In this document: positions 30,768 to 40,180 of the stretch, piece by piece | Numbering within the stretch: position 1 is the first letter of the stretch | How the letters are laid out: each line of letters opens with the position of its first letter | Origin: an uncultured Sphingomonas sp. | GTDB taxonomy: Bacteria > Pseudomonadota > Alphaproteobacteria > Sphingomonadales > Sphingomonadaceae | Reading direction: 5' to 3' | Length of the DNA: 41,448 bases | Assembly (NCBI GenBank): GCA_913776255.1 | Contig: CAJYLV010000031.1 | Coordinates: 1 to 41,448, forward strand | The notes under the pieces: model-generated | Told to the model about the DNA's origin: nothing | The model's database searches: none | Seen by the model: the letters and a program-made list of their open reading frames with translations, nothing else | Translations under genes and position numbers: made by a program

Positions 30768-31447
30768 CCGACGACCTGACGCCGGACGACCTGACGCCGG
30801 TCGACCTGACGCTGGACGAGGTGCGCGCACGGCTCGCGCCCGCGATCGCCGCCAATGCCGCGTTCGACGGCTGGGGCGACACCGCGCGCGATCTCGCCGC
30901 CGAGCAGCAGGGCGTCGACCTCGATGTCGCGCGGCTCGCCTTCGCGGAGGGCCCGGTGGCGATGATCGACGCGTGGTTCGCGCACGTCGATGCCGAGATG
31001 GCCGCGGCGCTGCCGCCGGAGACGCTGGCGGCGATGAAGATCCGCCAGCGGATCACCGCCTTGGTCGAGGCGCGGCTGGCGCTGCTCGCGCCGGAGCGCG
31101 AGGCGCTGCGCCGCGCGCGCGCGATCCTCGTGCTGCCGGTCAACGTCGCCGCCGCCGCGCGGCTCGGCTGGCGCAGCGTCGACGCGATGTGGCGTCTCGC
31201 GGGCGATACGGCGACCGATTACAACCACTATACGAAACGCGCGATGCTGCTGGCGGTCTATGCCGCGACCACTACCGTCTTCCTCGACGACGACAGCGAG
31301 GCGCAGGCGGACACGCGCGCCTTCCTCGCGCGGCGGATCGACGGGATCATGCGCTTCGAAAAGGCCAAGGCGCAATTCACCCGTCGCACGCAGCACCGCC
31401 CGAGTCTCAGCCGCTTCATCGGACGGCTGCGCTATCCGGTCGTGTGA
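30764..31447 (+). CDS. COQ9-family protein
   Basis: It resembles the COQ9/TetR-fold lipid-binding family linked to ubiquinone synthesis. It has 227 residues; the family core includes VARLAFAEGPVAMIDAWF, WRSVDAMWRLAGDTATDYN and YTKRAMLLAVYAATTTVF. It has GGAGGA six bases before ATG 30764. The N-terminus carries three copies of a 15-bp unit (DDLTP, DDLTP, VDLTL), possibly a recent expansion. A role in ubiquinone synthesis is from family knowledge only. Confidence 0.88.
   Translation: MTDDLTPDDLTPVDLTLDEVRARLAPAIAANAAFDGWGDTARDLAAEQQGVDLDVARLAFAEGPVAMIDAWFAHVDAEMAAALPPETLAAMKIRQRITALVEARLALLAPEREALRRARAILVLPVNVAAAARLGWRSVDAMWRLAGDTATDYNHYTKRAMLLAVYAATTTVFLDDDSEAQADTRAFLARRIDGIMRFEKAKAQFTRRTQHRPSLSRFIGRLRYPVV
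30770..30814 (+). repeat. 15-bp tandem repeat within the COQ9-family gene
   Basis: Two identical 15-bp units (30770-30784, 30785-30799) and a third with two changes (30800-30814) keep the reading frame and encode DDLTP-type pentapeptides. Slippage could change the length without breaking the gene. Confidence 0.9.
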
Positions 31448-31471
31448 CGCGCCAGATCGGGCCAAAGGCGA

Positions 31472-31500
31472 ATTGATAATCAATCTCATTGTGCTTATAG
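31472..31500 (+). promoter_or_regulatory. Possible feoAB promoter with Fur-like box
   Basis: TTGATA (31473-31478), 16 bases, TTATAG (31495-31500) looks like a sigma-70 promoter. It overlaps an AT-rich stretch that, on the minus strand, reads AATGAGATTGATTATCAATT and resembles a Fur box. This is one of the few AT-rich spots in the window. The predicted start of transcription is at about 31507, next to the feoA GTG at 31508. Confidence 0.5.
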
Positions 31501-31507
31501 AAGCCCG

Positions 31508-31771
31508 GTGACCACGCCCATCAGCCTCGAAACGCTCCCGCGGCATCAGGCCGCCATCGTCGACGATATTGACTGGACGCGGCTCGCCACGCCCGAGGCG
31601 CGGCGACTGCGCGAACTGGGGTTCGATTCGGGGGTGCCGGTGCAGGTGCTGCATCGTGCGCGGCTCGGCGCCGGGCCGGTCGCATGCCGGATCGGGCGGA
31701 TGACGGTGGCGCTGCGCCGCCCGGTCGCCGGGGCGATCCGCGTCTCGGTCGAGCCGCTGGCCGCCGAGTGA
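31508..31771 (+). CDS. feoA: FeoA, ferrous iron transport accessory protein
   Basis: A small SH3-like cytoplasmic protein that supports FeoB. It has 87 residues with REARRLRELGFDSG-like content (EARRLRELGFDSGVPVQVLH), then ARLGAGPVACRIGRMTVALR and VSVEPL at the end. A GTG start at 31508 is the only one that fits. No Shine-Dalgarno is visible and the promoter proposed upstream would give a leaderless mRNA. feoB begins 22 bp downstream. Confidence 0.93.
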   Translation: MTTPISLETLPRHQAAIVDDIDWTRLATPEARRLRELGFDSGVPVQVLHRARLGAGPVACRIGRMTVALRRPVAGAIRVSVEPLAAE

Positions 31772-31793
31772 CGCGCCACCGGCGCAACGCGTG

Positions 31794-33653
31794 ATGGAAA
31801 TGCCCCCGCTGGTCGCGATGGTCGGCAACCCCAATGCCGGCAAGAGCGCGCTGTTCAACGCGCTGACCGGCGCGCGGCAGAAGGTCGGCAATTATCCCGG
31901 CGTCACCGTCGAGCGCCATTCGGGCCGGCTCGCGCTCGACGACGGACGCCCGGTCGAGCTGGTCGACCTGCCCGGCGCCTACAGTCTCGAACCCTCCTCG
32001 CCCGACGAGCGCGTGACTCGCGACGTCTTGCTCGGCGCGCAGAGCGGCGAGCGGCGTCCCGACGCCTTGGTGGTGGTGCTCGACGCCGCCAACCTCGACA
32101 ATCACCTGCGCTTCGCGATGCAATTGATCGCGCTCGGGCTGCCGGTGGTGGTCGCGCTCAACATGGTCGATCTCGCCGAGCGCGACGGGCTGGTGCTCGA
32201 TCCGACGGTGCTGGCGCGCGAGCTGGGCGTGCCGGTCGTCCCGACGGTGGCGGTGCGGCGGCGCGGGATCGACACGCTGCGCGCGACGCTGACCGGGCTG
32301 GTCGGGACCGCCGCCGCGCCGGTCGCGCCGGTCGCGCCTGCCGCACCGGTCGAGGATATCCGCACGCTGCAGCGCCGCGCCCGCGCGCTGTCCAAGGCCG
32401 CGACGGTCAGCGAGACGCCGACGCGCCGCTGGCACCATGCGCTCGACAGCGTCGCGCTGCACCCGGTGATCGGGCCGATCCTCCTCGTCGCCCTGCTGTT
32501 CGTGATGTTCCAGGCGGTGTTCAGCTGGTCGGAAGCCCCGGTCAGCTGGATCGAGGACGGGTTCGCCGCGCTGGAGGCCGCGATCAAGGGCATGATGCCG
32601 GACGGGTTCCTGCGCTCGCTGCTCACCGATGGCGTGATCGCCGGGGTCGGCGCGGTGGTGGTGTTCCTGCCGCTGATCCTGATCCTGTTCCTGTTCATCC
32701 TCGTGCTGGAGGCGTCGGGCTATATGGTCCGCGCCGCCTTCCTGCTCGACCGATTGATGGCCGGGGTCGGGCTGTCGGGGCGCGCGTTCATCCCGCTGCT
32801 GTCCAGCTTCGCCTGCGCGGTGCCCGGGATCATGGCGACGCGCACGATCGACGACGAAAAGGACCGGCTGACCACGATCCTGATCGCGCCGCTGATGACC
32901 TGTTCGGCGCGGCTGCCGGTCTATACGATCATCATCGGCGCGTTCATCCCGGCGCGGCAGGTGGCACCGTTCGTCGGGTTGCAGGGGCTGGTGCTGCTCG
33001 GCCTGTATCTGATGGGGATCGTCGGCGCGTTCGTGGCCGCGCTGGTGCTGCGCCGCACCGTGACCAAGGGCGAAAGCTCGGGCTTTATGATGGAGATGCC
33101 CAAATACCAGCTGCCGCGCCTCCAGGATGTCGCGATCGGGCTGTGGAGCCGCACGACGATCTTCCTGAAGCGCGCGGGCACCACGATCGCGCTGACCACG
33201 GTCGTGCTCTGGGCGCTGCTCAGCTTCCCGCAGGCGCCCGCCGGACAGAAACAGGTCGATTATTCGGTCGCCGGGCGGATCGCTAGCGGGCTGGAGGTGG
33301 TCATCCGTCCGATCGGCTTCAACCACGACATCGCGCTGGCACTGATCCCGGCGATGGCGGCGCGCGAGATCGCGGTGGCGGCGATCGGCACCGTCTATGC
33401 GATCGACGATACCGAGGATGCGTCGGGCGCGAAGAGCCTCGTCGATCATCTGCGCGGGCGCTGGTCGCTGCCCACCGCGCTCGCCTTCCTGATGTGGTTC
33501 GTCTTCGCCCCGCAATGCATCAGCACGATCGCGGTGACGCGCCGCGAGACCAACGGCTGGAAGTGGCCGATCTTCATGCTCGGCTACCTTTTCGCGACTG
33601 CCTATGTCATGGCGGGGATCACATTCTGGCTGGCGACGTTCGCCGGTCTCTAA
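31794..33653 (+). CDS. feoB: FeoB, ferrous iron transporter
   Basis: An inner-membrane Fe(II) transporter with an N-terminal G domain. It has 619 residues, shorter than the E. coli protein (773). G1 is GNPNAGKS at 11-18, G3 DLPG at 58-61 and G4 NMVD at 123-126. The membrane part has the Gate-type stretches and segments such as FIPLLSSFACAVPGIMATR. ATG at 31794 follows an in-frame GTG at 31791; the ATG is preferred. It forms an operon with feoA. ssb follows after 9 bp. Confidence 0.95.
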   Translation: MEMPPLVAMVGNPNAGKSALFNALTGARQKVGNYPGVTVERHSGRLALDDGRPVELVDLPGAYSLEPSSPDERVTRDVLLGAQSGERRPDALVVVLDAANLDNHLRFAMQLIALGLPVVVALNMVDLAERDGLVLDPTVLARELGVPVVPTVAVRRRGIDTLRATLTGLVGTAAAPVAPVAPAAPVEDIRTLQRRARALSKAATVSETPTRRWHHALDSVALHPVIGPILLVALLFVMFQAVFSWSEAPVSWIEDGFAALEAAIKGMMPDGFLRSLLTDGVIAGVGAVVVFLPLILILFLFILVLEASGYMVRAAFLLDRLMAGVGLSGRAFIPLLSSFACAVPGIMATRTIDDEKDRLTTILIAPLMTCSARLPVYTIIIGAFIPARQVAPFVGLQGLVLLGLYLMGIVGAFVAALVLRRTVTKGESSGFMMEMPKYQLPRLQDVAIGLWSRTTIFLKRAGTTIALTTVVLWALLSFPQAPAGQKQVDYSVAGRIASGLEVVIRPIGFNHDIALALIPAMAAREIAVAAIGTVYAIDDTEDASGAKSLVDHLRGRWSLPTALAFLMWFVFAPQCISTIAVTRRETNGWKWPIFMLGYLFATAYVMAGITFWLATFAGL

Positions 33654-33662
33654 GAGGATCCC

Positions 33663-34238
33663 ATGGCAGGCAGCGTCAACAAGGTCATTCTCGTCGGCAA
33701 TCTCGGGCGCGATCCCGAGTCGCGCTCGTTCCAGAACGGCGGCAAGGTGGTGAACCTGCGCATCGCGACATCGGAATCGTGGAAGGACCGCAACACCGGA
33801 GAGCGCAAGGAAAAGACCGAATGGCATTCGGTTGCGATCTTCAACGAAGGGCTGGCGAACGTCGCCGAGCGCTTCCTGCGCAAGGGCAGCAAGGTCTATA
33901 TCGAGGGCCAGCTCCAGACCCGGAAGTGGCAGGACCAGCAGGGCAACGACAAGTACAGCACCGAAGTCGTGCTGCAGGGCTTCAACTCGGTCCTGACGAT
34001 GCTCGATGGTCCCGGCGGCAATTCGGGCGGCGGTGGCGGCGGCCGTGACGACTTCGGCGGCGGCGGCGGCGACGATTTCGGCGGCGGTGGCGGCTATGGT
34101 GGCGGTTCGCGCGGCGGCGGCGGCAGCGGCGGCGCGCGTGGCGGCGGCGGCAGCACCGGCGGCGGGTCGCGCGGTGGCGGTGGCGGCAATTACGGCGGTG
34201 GCTTCGCGGACGATCTCGACGACGACGTGCCATTCTAG
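33663..34238 (+). CDS. ssb: Single-stranded DNA-binding protein
   Basis: It binds and protects single-stranded DNA in replication and repair. It has 191 residues: an OB fold at about 4-112 starting [20 protein letters not shown], a long Gly-rich disordered linker at about 120-178, and the acidic tip DDDVPF that recruits partner proteins. GAGGATCCC precedes ATG 33663. Proximity to feoB is likely to be only positional. Confidence 0.96.
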   Translation: MAGSVNKVILVGNLGRDPESRSFQNGGKVVNLRIATSESWKDRNTGERKEKTEWHSVAIFNEGLANVAERFLRKGSKVYIEGQLQTRKWQDQQGNDKYSTEVVLQGFNSVLTMLDGPGGNSGGGGGGRDDFGGGGGDDFGGGGGYGGGSRGGGGSGGARGGGGSTGGGSRGGGGGNYGGGFADDLDDDVPF

Positions 34239-34252
34239 GATCGGTCCGCCTC

Positions 34253-35788
34253 GTGAACGCTCCTCCCCTCGACCGGCCCGCCGAAACCGTCACCCCCGGG
34301 CGGGTCGACGAACGGGAGCGGTGCGCCACGATCGAGTCGCTTGATCTCGCCTCGCTGCACCGTGCCGCGGCGCTGAAGCAGATCACCGATTTCGCGGCCG
34401 GGCTGTGCGCCGCGCCGATCGCGTTGGTGTCGCTGGTCGAGGAGCGCGAGCAGACGTTCCTGTCCGCGACCGGCACCGCGCTGACCGGCACCCCGCGCGC
34501 CATGTCCTTCTGCGCGCATGCGATGTGGCAGGACGATCTGATGATCGTTCCCGATGCGACGCAGGACGCGCGCTTCGTCGACAATCCGTTGCTGATCGAT
34601 CCCGGGGTCCGCTTCTATGCGGGCGCACCGCTGGTCACCGACAAAGGCGTACCGCTCGGCGCGCTGTGCATCCTCGATACCGTGCCCCGTCCCGCCGGGC
34701 TGACCGCCTTTCAGAAGGACGGCCTGCGGGTGCTGGCGGGCGCGGTGATGGCACGCATCCACGGCTCGCGCGACCATGCCGTCTCGCAGGCCGCGCAGGC
34801 GGAGGCGGTGGAAAGCGACACGCGCTTCCGCATCCTCGCGGACACGATGCCGCAGATGGTGTGGTCCACCCTCCCCGACGGCTTCCACGATTATTACAAT
34901 GCCCGCTGGTATGCCTTCACCGGCATGCCGGAAGGATCGACCGATGGCGAGGCGTGGAACGACATGTTCCATGCGGACGATCAGGCGCGCGCCTGGACGG
35001 CGTGGCGGCATTCGCTGACGACCGGCGAGCCCTATGAGATCGAATATCGCCTGCGCCACCATGACGGCAGCTATCGCTGGGTGCTCGGCCGGGCGCTGCC
35101 GATGCGCGACGCCGAGGGCGCGATCACGCGCTGGTTCGGGACCTGCACCGATATCCACGAACAGCGCATCGCGCTCGAACAGCGCGAGATCGTCAGCCAG
35201 GAGCTGAGCCACCGCATCAAGAACATCTTCTCGGTGGTGGCCGGGCTGGTGCATCTGACCGGCCGCACACATCCCGAGCTGGCGGGGCTGCTCGGCGAGT
35301 TGCGGCACCGAATCACCGCGCTGGGGCGCGCGCACGACTTCGTCCGGCCCCACAGCGACCAGTCGCGCCCGTCGCTGCGGCAGGACAGTCTGCACGGCCT
35401 GCTCACCGAGCTGTTCTCCCCCTATCAGGCGCATCCCGGCGAGCGGATCCGGATCGCTGGCGACGACGTGACCGTCGACGATCGCGCCGCCACCCCGCTC
35501 GCGCTGATCTTCCACGAGCTGGCCACCAACGCGAGCAAATATGGCGCGCTGTCGACGGCCGGCGGCACCGTCCAGCTGACGATCGCCGCCGAGGCACCCG
35601 ACGTCGTGCTCCACTGGTGCGAGCGCGGCGGGCCGCCAGTCGCGGGCGCGCCGCGCGCTACGGGGTTCGGGTCGCAGCTGATCGAGATGAGCGCATCGCG
35701 CCAGCTGGGCGGAAGCGTGGTGCGCGAATGGCCGGCTACGGGGCTGGAAGTGACGGCGCGCGTGCCGCAGGTGGCGTTCAGCCGTTAA
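34253..35788 (+). CDS. GAF-PAS sensor histidine kinase of the HWE family
   Basis: A soluble sensor kinase, 511 residues. A GAF domain spans about 40-170 (SFCAHAMWQDDLMIVPDA, FYAGAPLVT, LGALCILD), a PAS fold about 190-308, and the HWE kinase part begins with LSHRIKN (phosphoacceptor His320). HELATNASKYGALS at 421-434 and the W-C-E triplet at 455-457 are HWE signatures. No membrane segment is present. The signal sensed is unknown. A GTG start at 34253 gives the best N-terminus. It converges with a receiver gene on the other strand, a possible partner. Confidence 0.9.
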   Translation: MNAPPLDRPAETVTPGRVDERERCATIESLDLASLHRAAALKQITDFAAGLCAAPIALVSLVEEREQTFLSATGTALTGTPRAMSFCAHAMWQDDLMIVPDATQDARFVDNPLLIDPGVRFYAGAPLVTDKGVPLGALCILDTVPRPAGLTAFQKDGLRVLAGAVMARIHGSRDHAVSQAAQAEAVESDTRFRILADTMPQMVWSTLPDGFHDYYNARWYAFTGMPEGSTDGEAWNDMFHADDQARAWTAWRHSLTTGEPYEIEYRLRHHDGSYRWVLGRALPMRDAEGAITRWFGTCTDIHEQRIALEQREIVSQELSHRIKNIFSVVAGLVHLTGRTHPELAGLLGELRHRITALGRAHDFVRPHSDQSRPSLRQDSLHGLLTELFSPYQAHPGERIRIAGDDVTVDDRAATPLALIFHELATNASKYGALSTAGGTVQLTIAAEAPDVVLHWCERGGPPVAGAPRATGFGSQLIEMSASRQLGGSVVREWPATGLEVTARVPQVAFSR

Positions 35789-35848
35789 CGCCGCGATCCG
35801 GCGCCGGACACCCGGCCCGCCGACGCCGTCCGAGCTGCCGTCGGCCGC

Positions 35849-36283
35849 TCAGCCCGCCGGCAGGGCGCCGTCGTTGCCGGTCGGCGATGTCGCCGACCAT
35901 TGCACGAAGTCCAGATTGCCTTCGGCGGTGATGCCATCGGCCTGGGTCGCGGTATACGCCGCGGCGAGGATCGCTTCCTCGTTGAACGGCTTACGGACAT
36001 AGCCCAGCGCAGCGTCGCGGTTGGTGATCTGGCCGGGATTAGCGGTGACGAACACCACCTTCACGCCGTAGTCGCGCGCGATCCGCTCCGCGATCGCCGG
36101 GCCGGTCGCGCCATCGCGCAGGTTGACGTCGACGAACGCGAAGCGACACCCGGGCGCCGCCTCAAGCGCGGTCTCGGCATCGGCGGCGATCGCCGCGACG
36201 CGATAGCCCGCGTCTTCCAGAATGCGCTCGAGATCGAGCGCGACGAAGATCTCGTCCTCGACGATCAGGGCCGTATGGGTCAT
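35849..36283 (-). CDS. Single-domain response regulator
   Basis: A 144-residue receiver without an output domain. Acidic pocket ED at 9-11, phosphoacceptor Asp52 (AFVDVNLRDG), Thr80 (FVTANP) and Lys98 (YVRKPF) are all present, so it should be phosphorylated. The C-terminal 30 residues are unlike a DNA-binding domain. It lies 24 bp after metW, in the same direction, and faces the HWE kinase tail to tail. It may take phosphate from that kinase or relay it to another protein. Confidence 0.9.
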   Translation of the reverse strand: MTHTALIVEDEIFVALDLERILEDAGYRVAAIAADAETALEAAPGCRFAFVDVNLRDGATGPAIAERIARDYGVKVVFVTANPGQITNRDAALGYVRKPFNEEAILAAAYTATQADGITAEGNLDFVQWSATSPTGNDGALPAG

Positions 36284-36307
36284 GATGAACGCTCAAGCAC
36301 GCCCGCC

Positions 36308-36919
36308 TTAACCCCGATCAACTTTGCTTTGTTCCCGACGCAGCAGGAAGATCGCATGTTCGGCGAGGAAGTTCGCCGCCGCGCCGCCGGTCTGCTTGTC
36401 GCCCGACAGGAACCACGCCCCCTCGACGATCACCCCGCGCTCGGCGAGATGCGCGCGAAAGTCGTCGATCGTCAGATGGTGGATGTTGGGCGTGTCGTAC
36501 CAGCGCTCGGGCAGCAGCCGCGTCACCGGCATCCGCCCGCCCCACAACAGCGACAGCCGCACGCGCCAATGCGCGAAATTGGGGAAGCTGACGAACGCGA
36601 ACCGGCCGATCCGCAGCAGTTCGTCGAGCACCCGGTCGGGCGCGCGCGCGGTCTGCAGCGTCTGGCTGAGGATCGCATAGTCGAAGCTCTGGTCGGGATA
36701 GCCGGCGAGATCGGTGTCGGCATCGCCCTGGATCACCGACAGCCCGCGCCCGACCGCCGCCGCGACATTGCCGGGGTCGAGTTCCAGCCCGCGCACGTCC
36801 GCGCCGCGCTCGTCGCGCAAGGCCGCCATCAACTCGCCGTCGCCGCATCCGACGTCGAGCGCGCGCGCCCCGGCGGGCAGATGCGCGGCGATGATCGCCA
36901 GATCGGGCCGCAGGCTCAT
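36308..36919 (-). CDS. metW: MetW, methionine biosynthesis methyltransferase-like protein
   Basis: A class I SAM-methyltransferase-fold protein, 203 residues, usually paired with MetX. It shows the SAM loop [10 protein letters not shown] at 21-30 and the MetW stretches [24 protein letters not shown] and [18 protein letters not shown] at 36919 overlaps the metX stop (ATGA). In this pair MetW supports homoserine acyltransfer by MetX, from family knowledge. Confidence 0.94.
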   Translation of the reverse strand: MSLRPDLAIIAAHLPAGARALDVGCGDGELMAALRDERGADVRGLELDPGNVAAAVGRGLSVIQGDADTDLAGYPDQSFDYAILSQTLQTARAPDRVLDELLRIGRFAFVSFPNFAHWRVRLSLLWGGRMPVTRLLPERWYDTPNIHHLTIDDFRAHLAERGVIVEGAWFLSGDKQTGGAAANFLAEHAIFLLRREQSKVDRG

Positions 36920-38046
36920 CGCCCGGCGCTCAGAAAGCCGTGGATGACGCGGTCGAGTTCCGGCGAGTCGAGCAGGAAGGCGTCATGCCCGAACGGGCTC
37001 GACAGTTCGACGAAGCTCGCCGGTGCGCCCGCCGCCATCAGCGCATGGACGATGCTGCGCGATTCGGCGGTTGGGTACAGCCAGTCGGTGTCGAAGCTGA
37101 CGAGGCAGAAGCGCGTCGCGGTGCCGCGGAAAGCATTGGCGAGCAGCCCGCCATGCTCCTCGGCGAGGTCGAAATAATCGAGCGCGCGCGTGATGTAGAG
37201 ATAGCTGTTGGCGTCGAACCGATCGGTGAACGCCAGCCCCTGATGCCGCAGATAGCTCTCGACCTGGAAATCGGCGTCGAATCCGAACGACTTTTGCGCG
37301 CGCGCCTGCAGGCGCCGGCCGAATTTCTCGGTCAGCCCCGCCTCGGAGAGATAGGTGATGTGCGCCGCCATCCGCGCCACCGCCAGCCCCGCGGCGGGCG
37401 GATCGCCATCGTAATAGTCGCCGCCGCGCCAGTTCGGATCGGCCATCACCGCCTGCCGCCCGACCTCGTGGAAGGCGATGTTTTGCGCCGAATGCCGCGC
37501 GGTCGAGGCGATCACGACGCACTTCTCGACCCGGTCGGGGAAGGTCGCCGCCCAGCTGAGCGCCTGCATCCCGCCCATCGACCCGCCGACCACCGCCATC
37601 AGCCGCGCGACGCCGAGATGATCGAGCAGCAGCGCCTGCGCGCGCACCATGTCGCGGATCGTGATGACCGGGAACGCCATCGCATAGGGGCGGCCGGTCG
37701 ACGGATCGACGCTCGCCGGCCCCGTCGACCCCATGCACGAGCCGAGCACGTTGGTGCAGATCACGAAATAGCGATCGGTGTCGATCGGCTTGCCCGGGCC
37801 GACCATCCGCTGCCACCACCCCGGCTTGCCGGTGCGCGGGTGCGCGCTCGCCAGATGCTGGTCGCCGGTCAGCGCATGGCAGACCAGCATCGCATTGCCG
37901 CCGTCCGCCGCCAGCGTGCCATAGGTTTCATAGGCGATCTCGACCGGCGCGAGCAAAGCGCCGCCGTCGAGCCGCAACGGCCCCGGCAGCACGACGTGAC
38001 GCGACAGGCCGAAGCGCTGGTCCAGCGAGGAGGGCGTGGTGAGCAT
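36916..38046 (-). CDS. metX: MetX, homoserine O-acyltransferase
   Basis: The first committed step of methionine synthesis, acetylation or succinylation of homoserine. It has 376 residues of the alpha/beta-hydrolase fold, with nucleophile Ser156 in [10 protein letters not shown] and the catalytic His near the end in [19 protein letters not shown] and [14 protein letters not shown] are family marks. ATG at 38046 is divergent from the channel gene, 103 bp away. Acyl specificity cannot be told from sequence alone. Confidence 0.94.
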   Translation of the reverse strand: MLTTPSSLDQRFGLSRHVVLPGPLRLDGGALLAPVEIAYETYGTLAADGGNAMLVCHALTGDQHLASAHPRTGKPGWWQRMVGPGKPIDTDRYFVICTNVLGSCMGSTGPASVDPSTGRPYAMAFPVITIRDMVRAQALLLDHLGVARLMAVVGGSMGGMQALSWAATFPDRVEKCVVIASTARHSAQNIAFHEVGRQAVMADPNWRGGDYYDGDPPAAGLAVARMAAHITYLSEAGLTEKFGRRLQARAQKSFGFDADFQVESYLRHQGLAFTDRFDANSYLYITRALDYFDLAEEHGGLLANAFRGTATRFCLVSFDTDWLYPTAESRSIVHALMAAGAPASFVELSSPFGHDAFLLDSPELDRVIHGFLSAGR

Positions 38047-38149
38047 CGGGAAGCCGCTTTACCCGCGCCGCCCCGCCCAAGTCGAGCCGGACCCGCGCGC
38101 GCTCGCGCCGCGTTGGCGCCCAGCGTCAGCCCGACGCGGGAGGCCCTTC

Positions 38150-38983
38150 ATGGCGGACGACGCCGAGGCGCGCGAGCGCGACATCGACCTCGATCCCGAC
38201 GAGCGCGCCGCGGTGGAGCAGCGCCAGGCCGCCAGCCCGCGCGTGATCCACGAGGTGATCCGCCGCGCGGGCGACGAGGAGCTGGAACGGCCGAGCTGGT
38301 CGCTGGTCTGGTCCGGGCTCGCCGGCGGCGTGGCGATCAGCGCCTCGGTGCTGGGCAAGTCGCTGATCGCGCGCGACCTGCCCGAGGCGGGCTGGACGCC
38401 GCTGGTGACCAGCGTCGGCTACACGCTGGGCTTCCTCGTGGTGATCCTCGGGCGGCTCCAGCTCTTCACCGAGAGCACCTTGTCCGCGGTGATCCCGGTG
38501 GCGACCCATCCCGGCCTCGGCAACCTCGCGCGGCTGCTGCGGCTGTGGGCGCTGGTGCTCGGCACCAACCTGCTCGGCACGCTGCTGATCGCGGGGCTGG
38601 TCCACCACCGCCTGATCGGCTCGCCCGAGGGCGGCGTGGCGATGCTGGAGACGTCGCGCGAGCTGCTCGCGCATGACTTCTGGGCGACGCTGCGGCTCGG
38701 CATCCCCGCCGGCTTCCTGATCGCGGCGGTGCCCTGGGCGCTGCCCTCGTCGCGCGGACAGGAATTCTGGGTGGTGTTCGTCCTCACCTACTTCATCGCG
38801 CTGGGAGGCTTCGCGCACGTCGTCGCCGGCTCGGGCGAGGCATGGCTGCTCGCCTTCGCGGGCGAGGTGAGCTTCGCACAGGCGCTCGTCGGGCTAATCC
38901 TGCCGGCGCTGATCGGCAACGTGATCGGCGGCACCGGGCTGTTCGCGCTGCTCGCGCACGCGCAGGTGCGGCAGGAGCTGTGA
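38150..38983 (+). CDS. Formate/nitrite transporter family membrane protein
   Basis: A FocA/NirC-type pentameric channel relative, 277 residues. An acidic cytoplasmic N-terminus of about 55 residues precedes six hydrophobic segments, including GLAGGVAISASVLGKSL, GFLVVILGRLQLFTE and PALIGNVIGGTGLFALLAH. ATG at 38150 with GGGAGG about seven bases upstream is clearly the start; the frame extension upstream is not used. The substrate is unknown. Confidence 0.88.
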   Translation: MADDAEARERDIDLDPDERAAVEQRQAASPRVIHEVIRRAGDEELERPSWSLVWSGLAGGVAISASVLGKSLIARDLPEAGWTPLVTSVGYTLGFLVVILGRLQLFTESTLSAVIPVATHPGLGNLARLLRLWALVLGTNLLGTLLIAGLVHHRLIGSPEGGVAMLETSRELLAHDFWATLRLGIPAGFLIAAVPWALPSSRGQEFWVVFVLTYFIALGGFAHVVAGSGEAWLLAFAGEVSFAQALVGLILPALIGNVIGGTGLFALLAHAQVRQEL

Positions 38984-39031
38984 CGTCCCGCCCCCTTCCC
39001 CACGCGCCTCACACCCGCTACCCGATCGCGC

Positions 39032-40180
39032 ATGAGTGACGCGCCCCGCCCCAAGTCCTGGATCATGGACATCGCACCCTACGTCCCGGGGCGCTCCACC
39101 ACCGACGACGGGCGCACGGTCGCCAAGCTCAGCTCGAACGAGAACCCGCTCGGCACCTCGCCCGCGGCGCGCGCCGCCTTCGCCTCGGCCGCCGACTCGC
39201 TCGAGCGCTACCCCGACGCGAGCGGGGCGATCGTGCGCGAGGCGATCGCGGCGCGCCTCGGGCTCGACCCGGCGCGGATCATCTACGGCAACGGCTCGGA
39301 CGAGATCCTCCACCTCGCCGCGGGCGCCTTCGCCGGGCCGGGCGATGAGGTAATCTTCGTCCGCTACGGCTTCGCCGTGTACGAGATCGCGGCGCGGCGT
39401 GTCGGCGCCACCCCGGTGATCGCGCCCGACCGCGACTATGCCACCGACGTCGACTCGATCCTCGCCTGCGTCAGCGAGCGGACCCGCGTCGTCTACGTCG
39501 CCAATCCCAACAACCCGACCGGCACCTTCGCGCCGCGCGCCGAGATCGCGCGGCTCCACGCCGCACTGCCGCCGACGGTGCTGCTGGTGCTCGACCAGGC
39601 CTATGCCGAATATCTTGCCGACGAGGACGACGACGGCGGCCTCGAGCTCGCCGCCACCGCGCGCAACGTGCTGGTGACGCGCACCTTCTCCAAGATCCAC
39701 GGGCTCGCCGCGGAGCGCATCGGCTGGGGCTATGCGCATGCCGACATCGTCCAGGCGCTCCACCGCATCCGGCTGCCGTTCAACATCACCATCGGCGGCC
39801 AGCGCGCCGCGGTCGCCGCGATCGAGGACCGCGCCTTCGTCGCGCACACGCGCGCGCACAACGCCGCCTGGCGCGCCTGGTTCGCCGACGAGATCGCCAG
39901 GCTGGGCAATGCCGGCCTGCGCGCGATCCCGAGCGAGGCGAACTTCGTGCTGGTGGTGTTCGAGGGCGCGCTGACCGCCGAAACGGCCTACAAGGGGCTG
40001 ATGGACGCGGGCTATATCGTCCGCTGGCTGCCCGGCCAGGGGCTGGCGCAGGGGCTGCGCATCACCATCGGCACCGAGGCCGAGACGCGCGGCGTCGCCG
40101 CGGCGCTGCGCGCACTGGTCGAGCGCGGCACCGCCCCGGTGCATGCCGAGGCGGCGGACGCCGGGATCGAGCGCGGTTGA
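39032..40180 (+). CDS. hisC: Histidinol-phosphate aminotransferase
   Basis: A PLP-dependent aminotransferase of histidine synthesis, often also used on aromatic precursors. It has 382 residues with [10 protein letters not shown] near the start, the NPNNPTGT segment, LDQAYAEY and the PLP lysine in [17 protein letters not shown] (Lys221). ATG at 39032 fits the family. Its stop overlaps the tyrA start. The hisC-tyrA order suggests it may also act in tyrosine/phenylalanine synthesis. Confidence 0.94.
   Translation: MSDAPRPKSWIMDIAPYVPGRSTTDDGRTVAKLSSNENPLGTSPAARAAFASAADSLERYPDASGAIVREAIAARLGLDPARIIYGNGSDEILHLAAGAFAGPGDEVIFVRYGFAVYEIAARRVGATPVIAPDRDYATDVDSILACVSERTRVVYVANPNNPTGTFAPRAEIARLHAALPPTVLLVLDQAYAEYLADEDDDGGLELAATARNVLVTRTFSKIHGLAAERIGWGYAHADIVQALHRIRLPFNITIGGQRAAVAAIEDRAFVAHTRAHNAAWRAWFADEIARLGNAGLRAIPSEANFVLVVFEGALTAETAYKGLMDAGYIVRWLPGQGLAQGLRITIGTEAETRGVAAALRALVERGTAPVHAEAADAGIERG

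Noticed and set aside
34006..34220. Gly-codon repeats in ssb as a repeat array
   Set aside because: They encode the ordinary Gly-rich linker of SSB.
35819..35845. Hairpin between the kinase and receiver genes as a terminator
   Set aside because: The 7-bp stem GCCGACG/CGTCGGC has no T-run on either side and could arise by chance in such GC-rich DNA.
38047..38149. A SAM-sensing riboswitch before metX
   Set aside because: I looked for SAM-II or SAM/SAH type cores. Only a short TAAAGCGGCTTCC-like piece lies before the metX ATG, and the paired elements are not evident.
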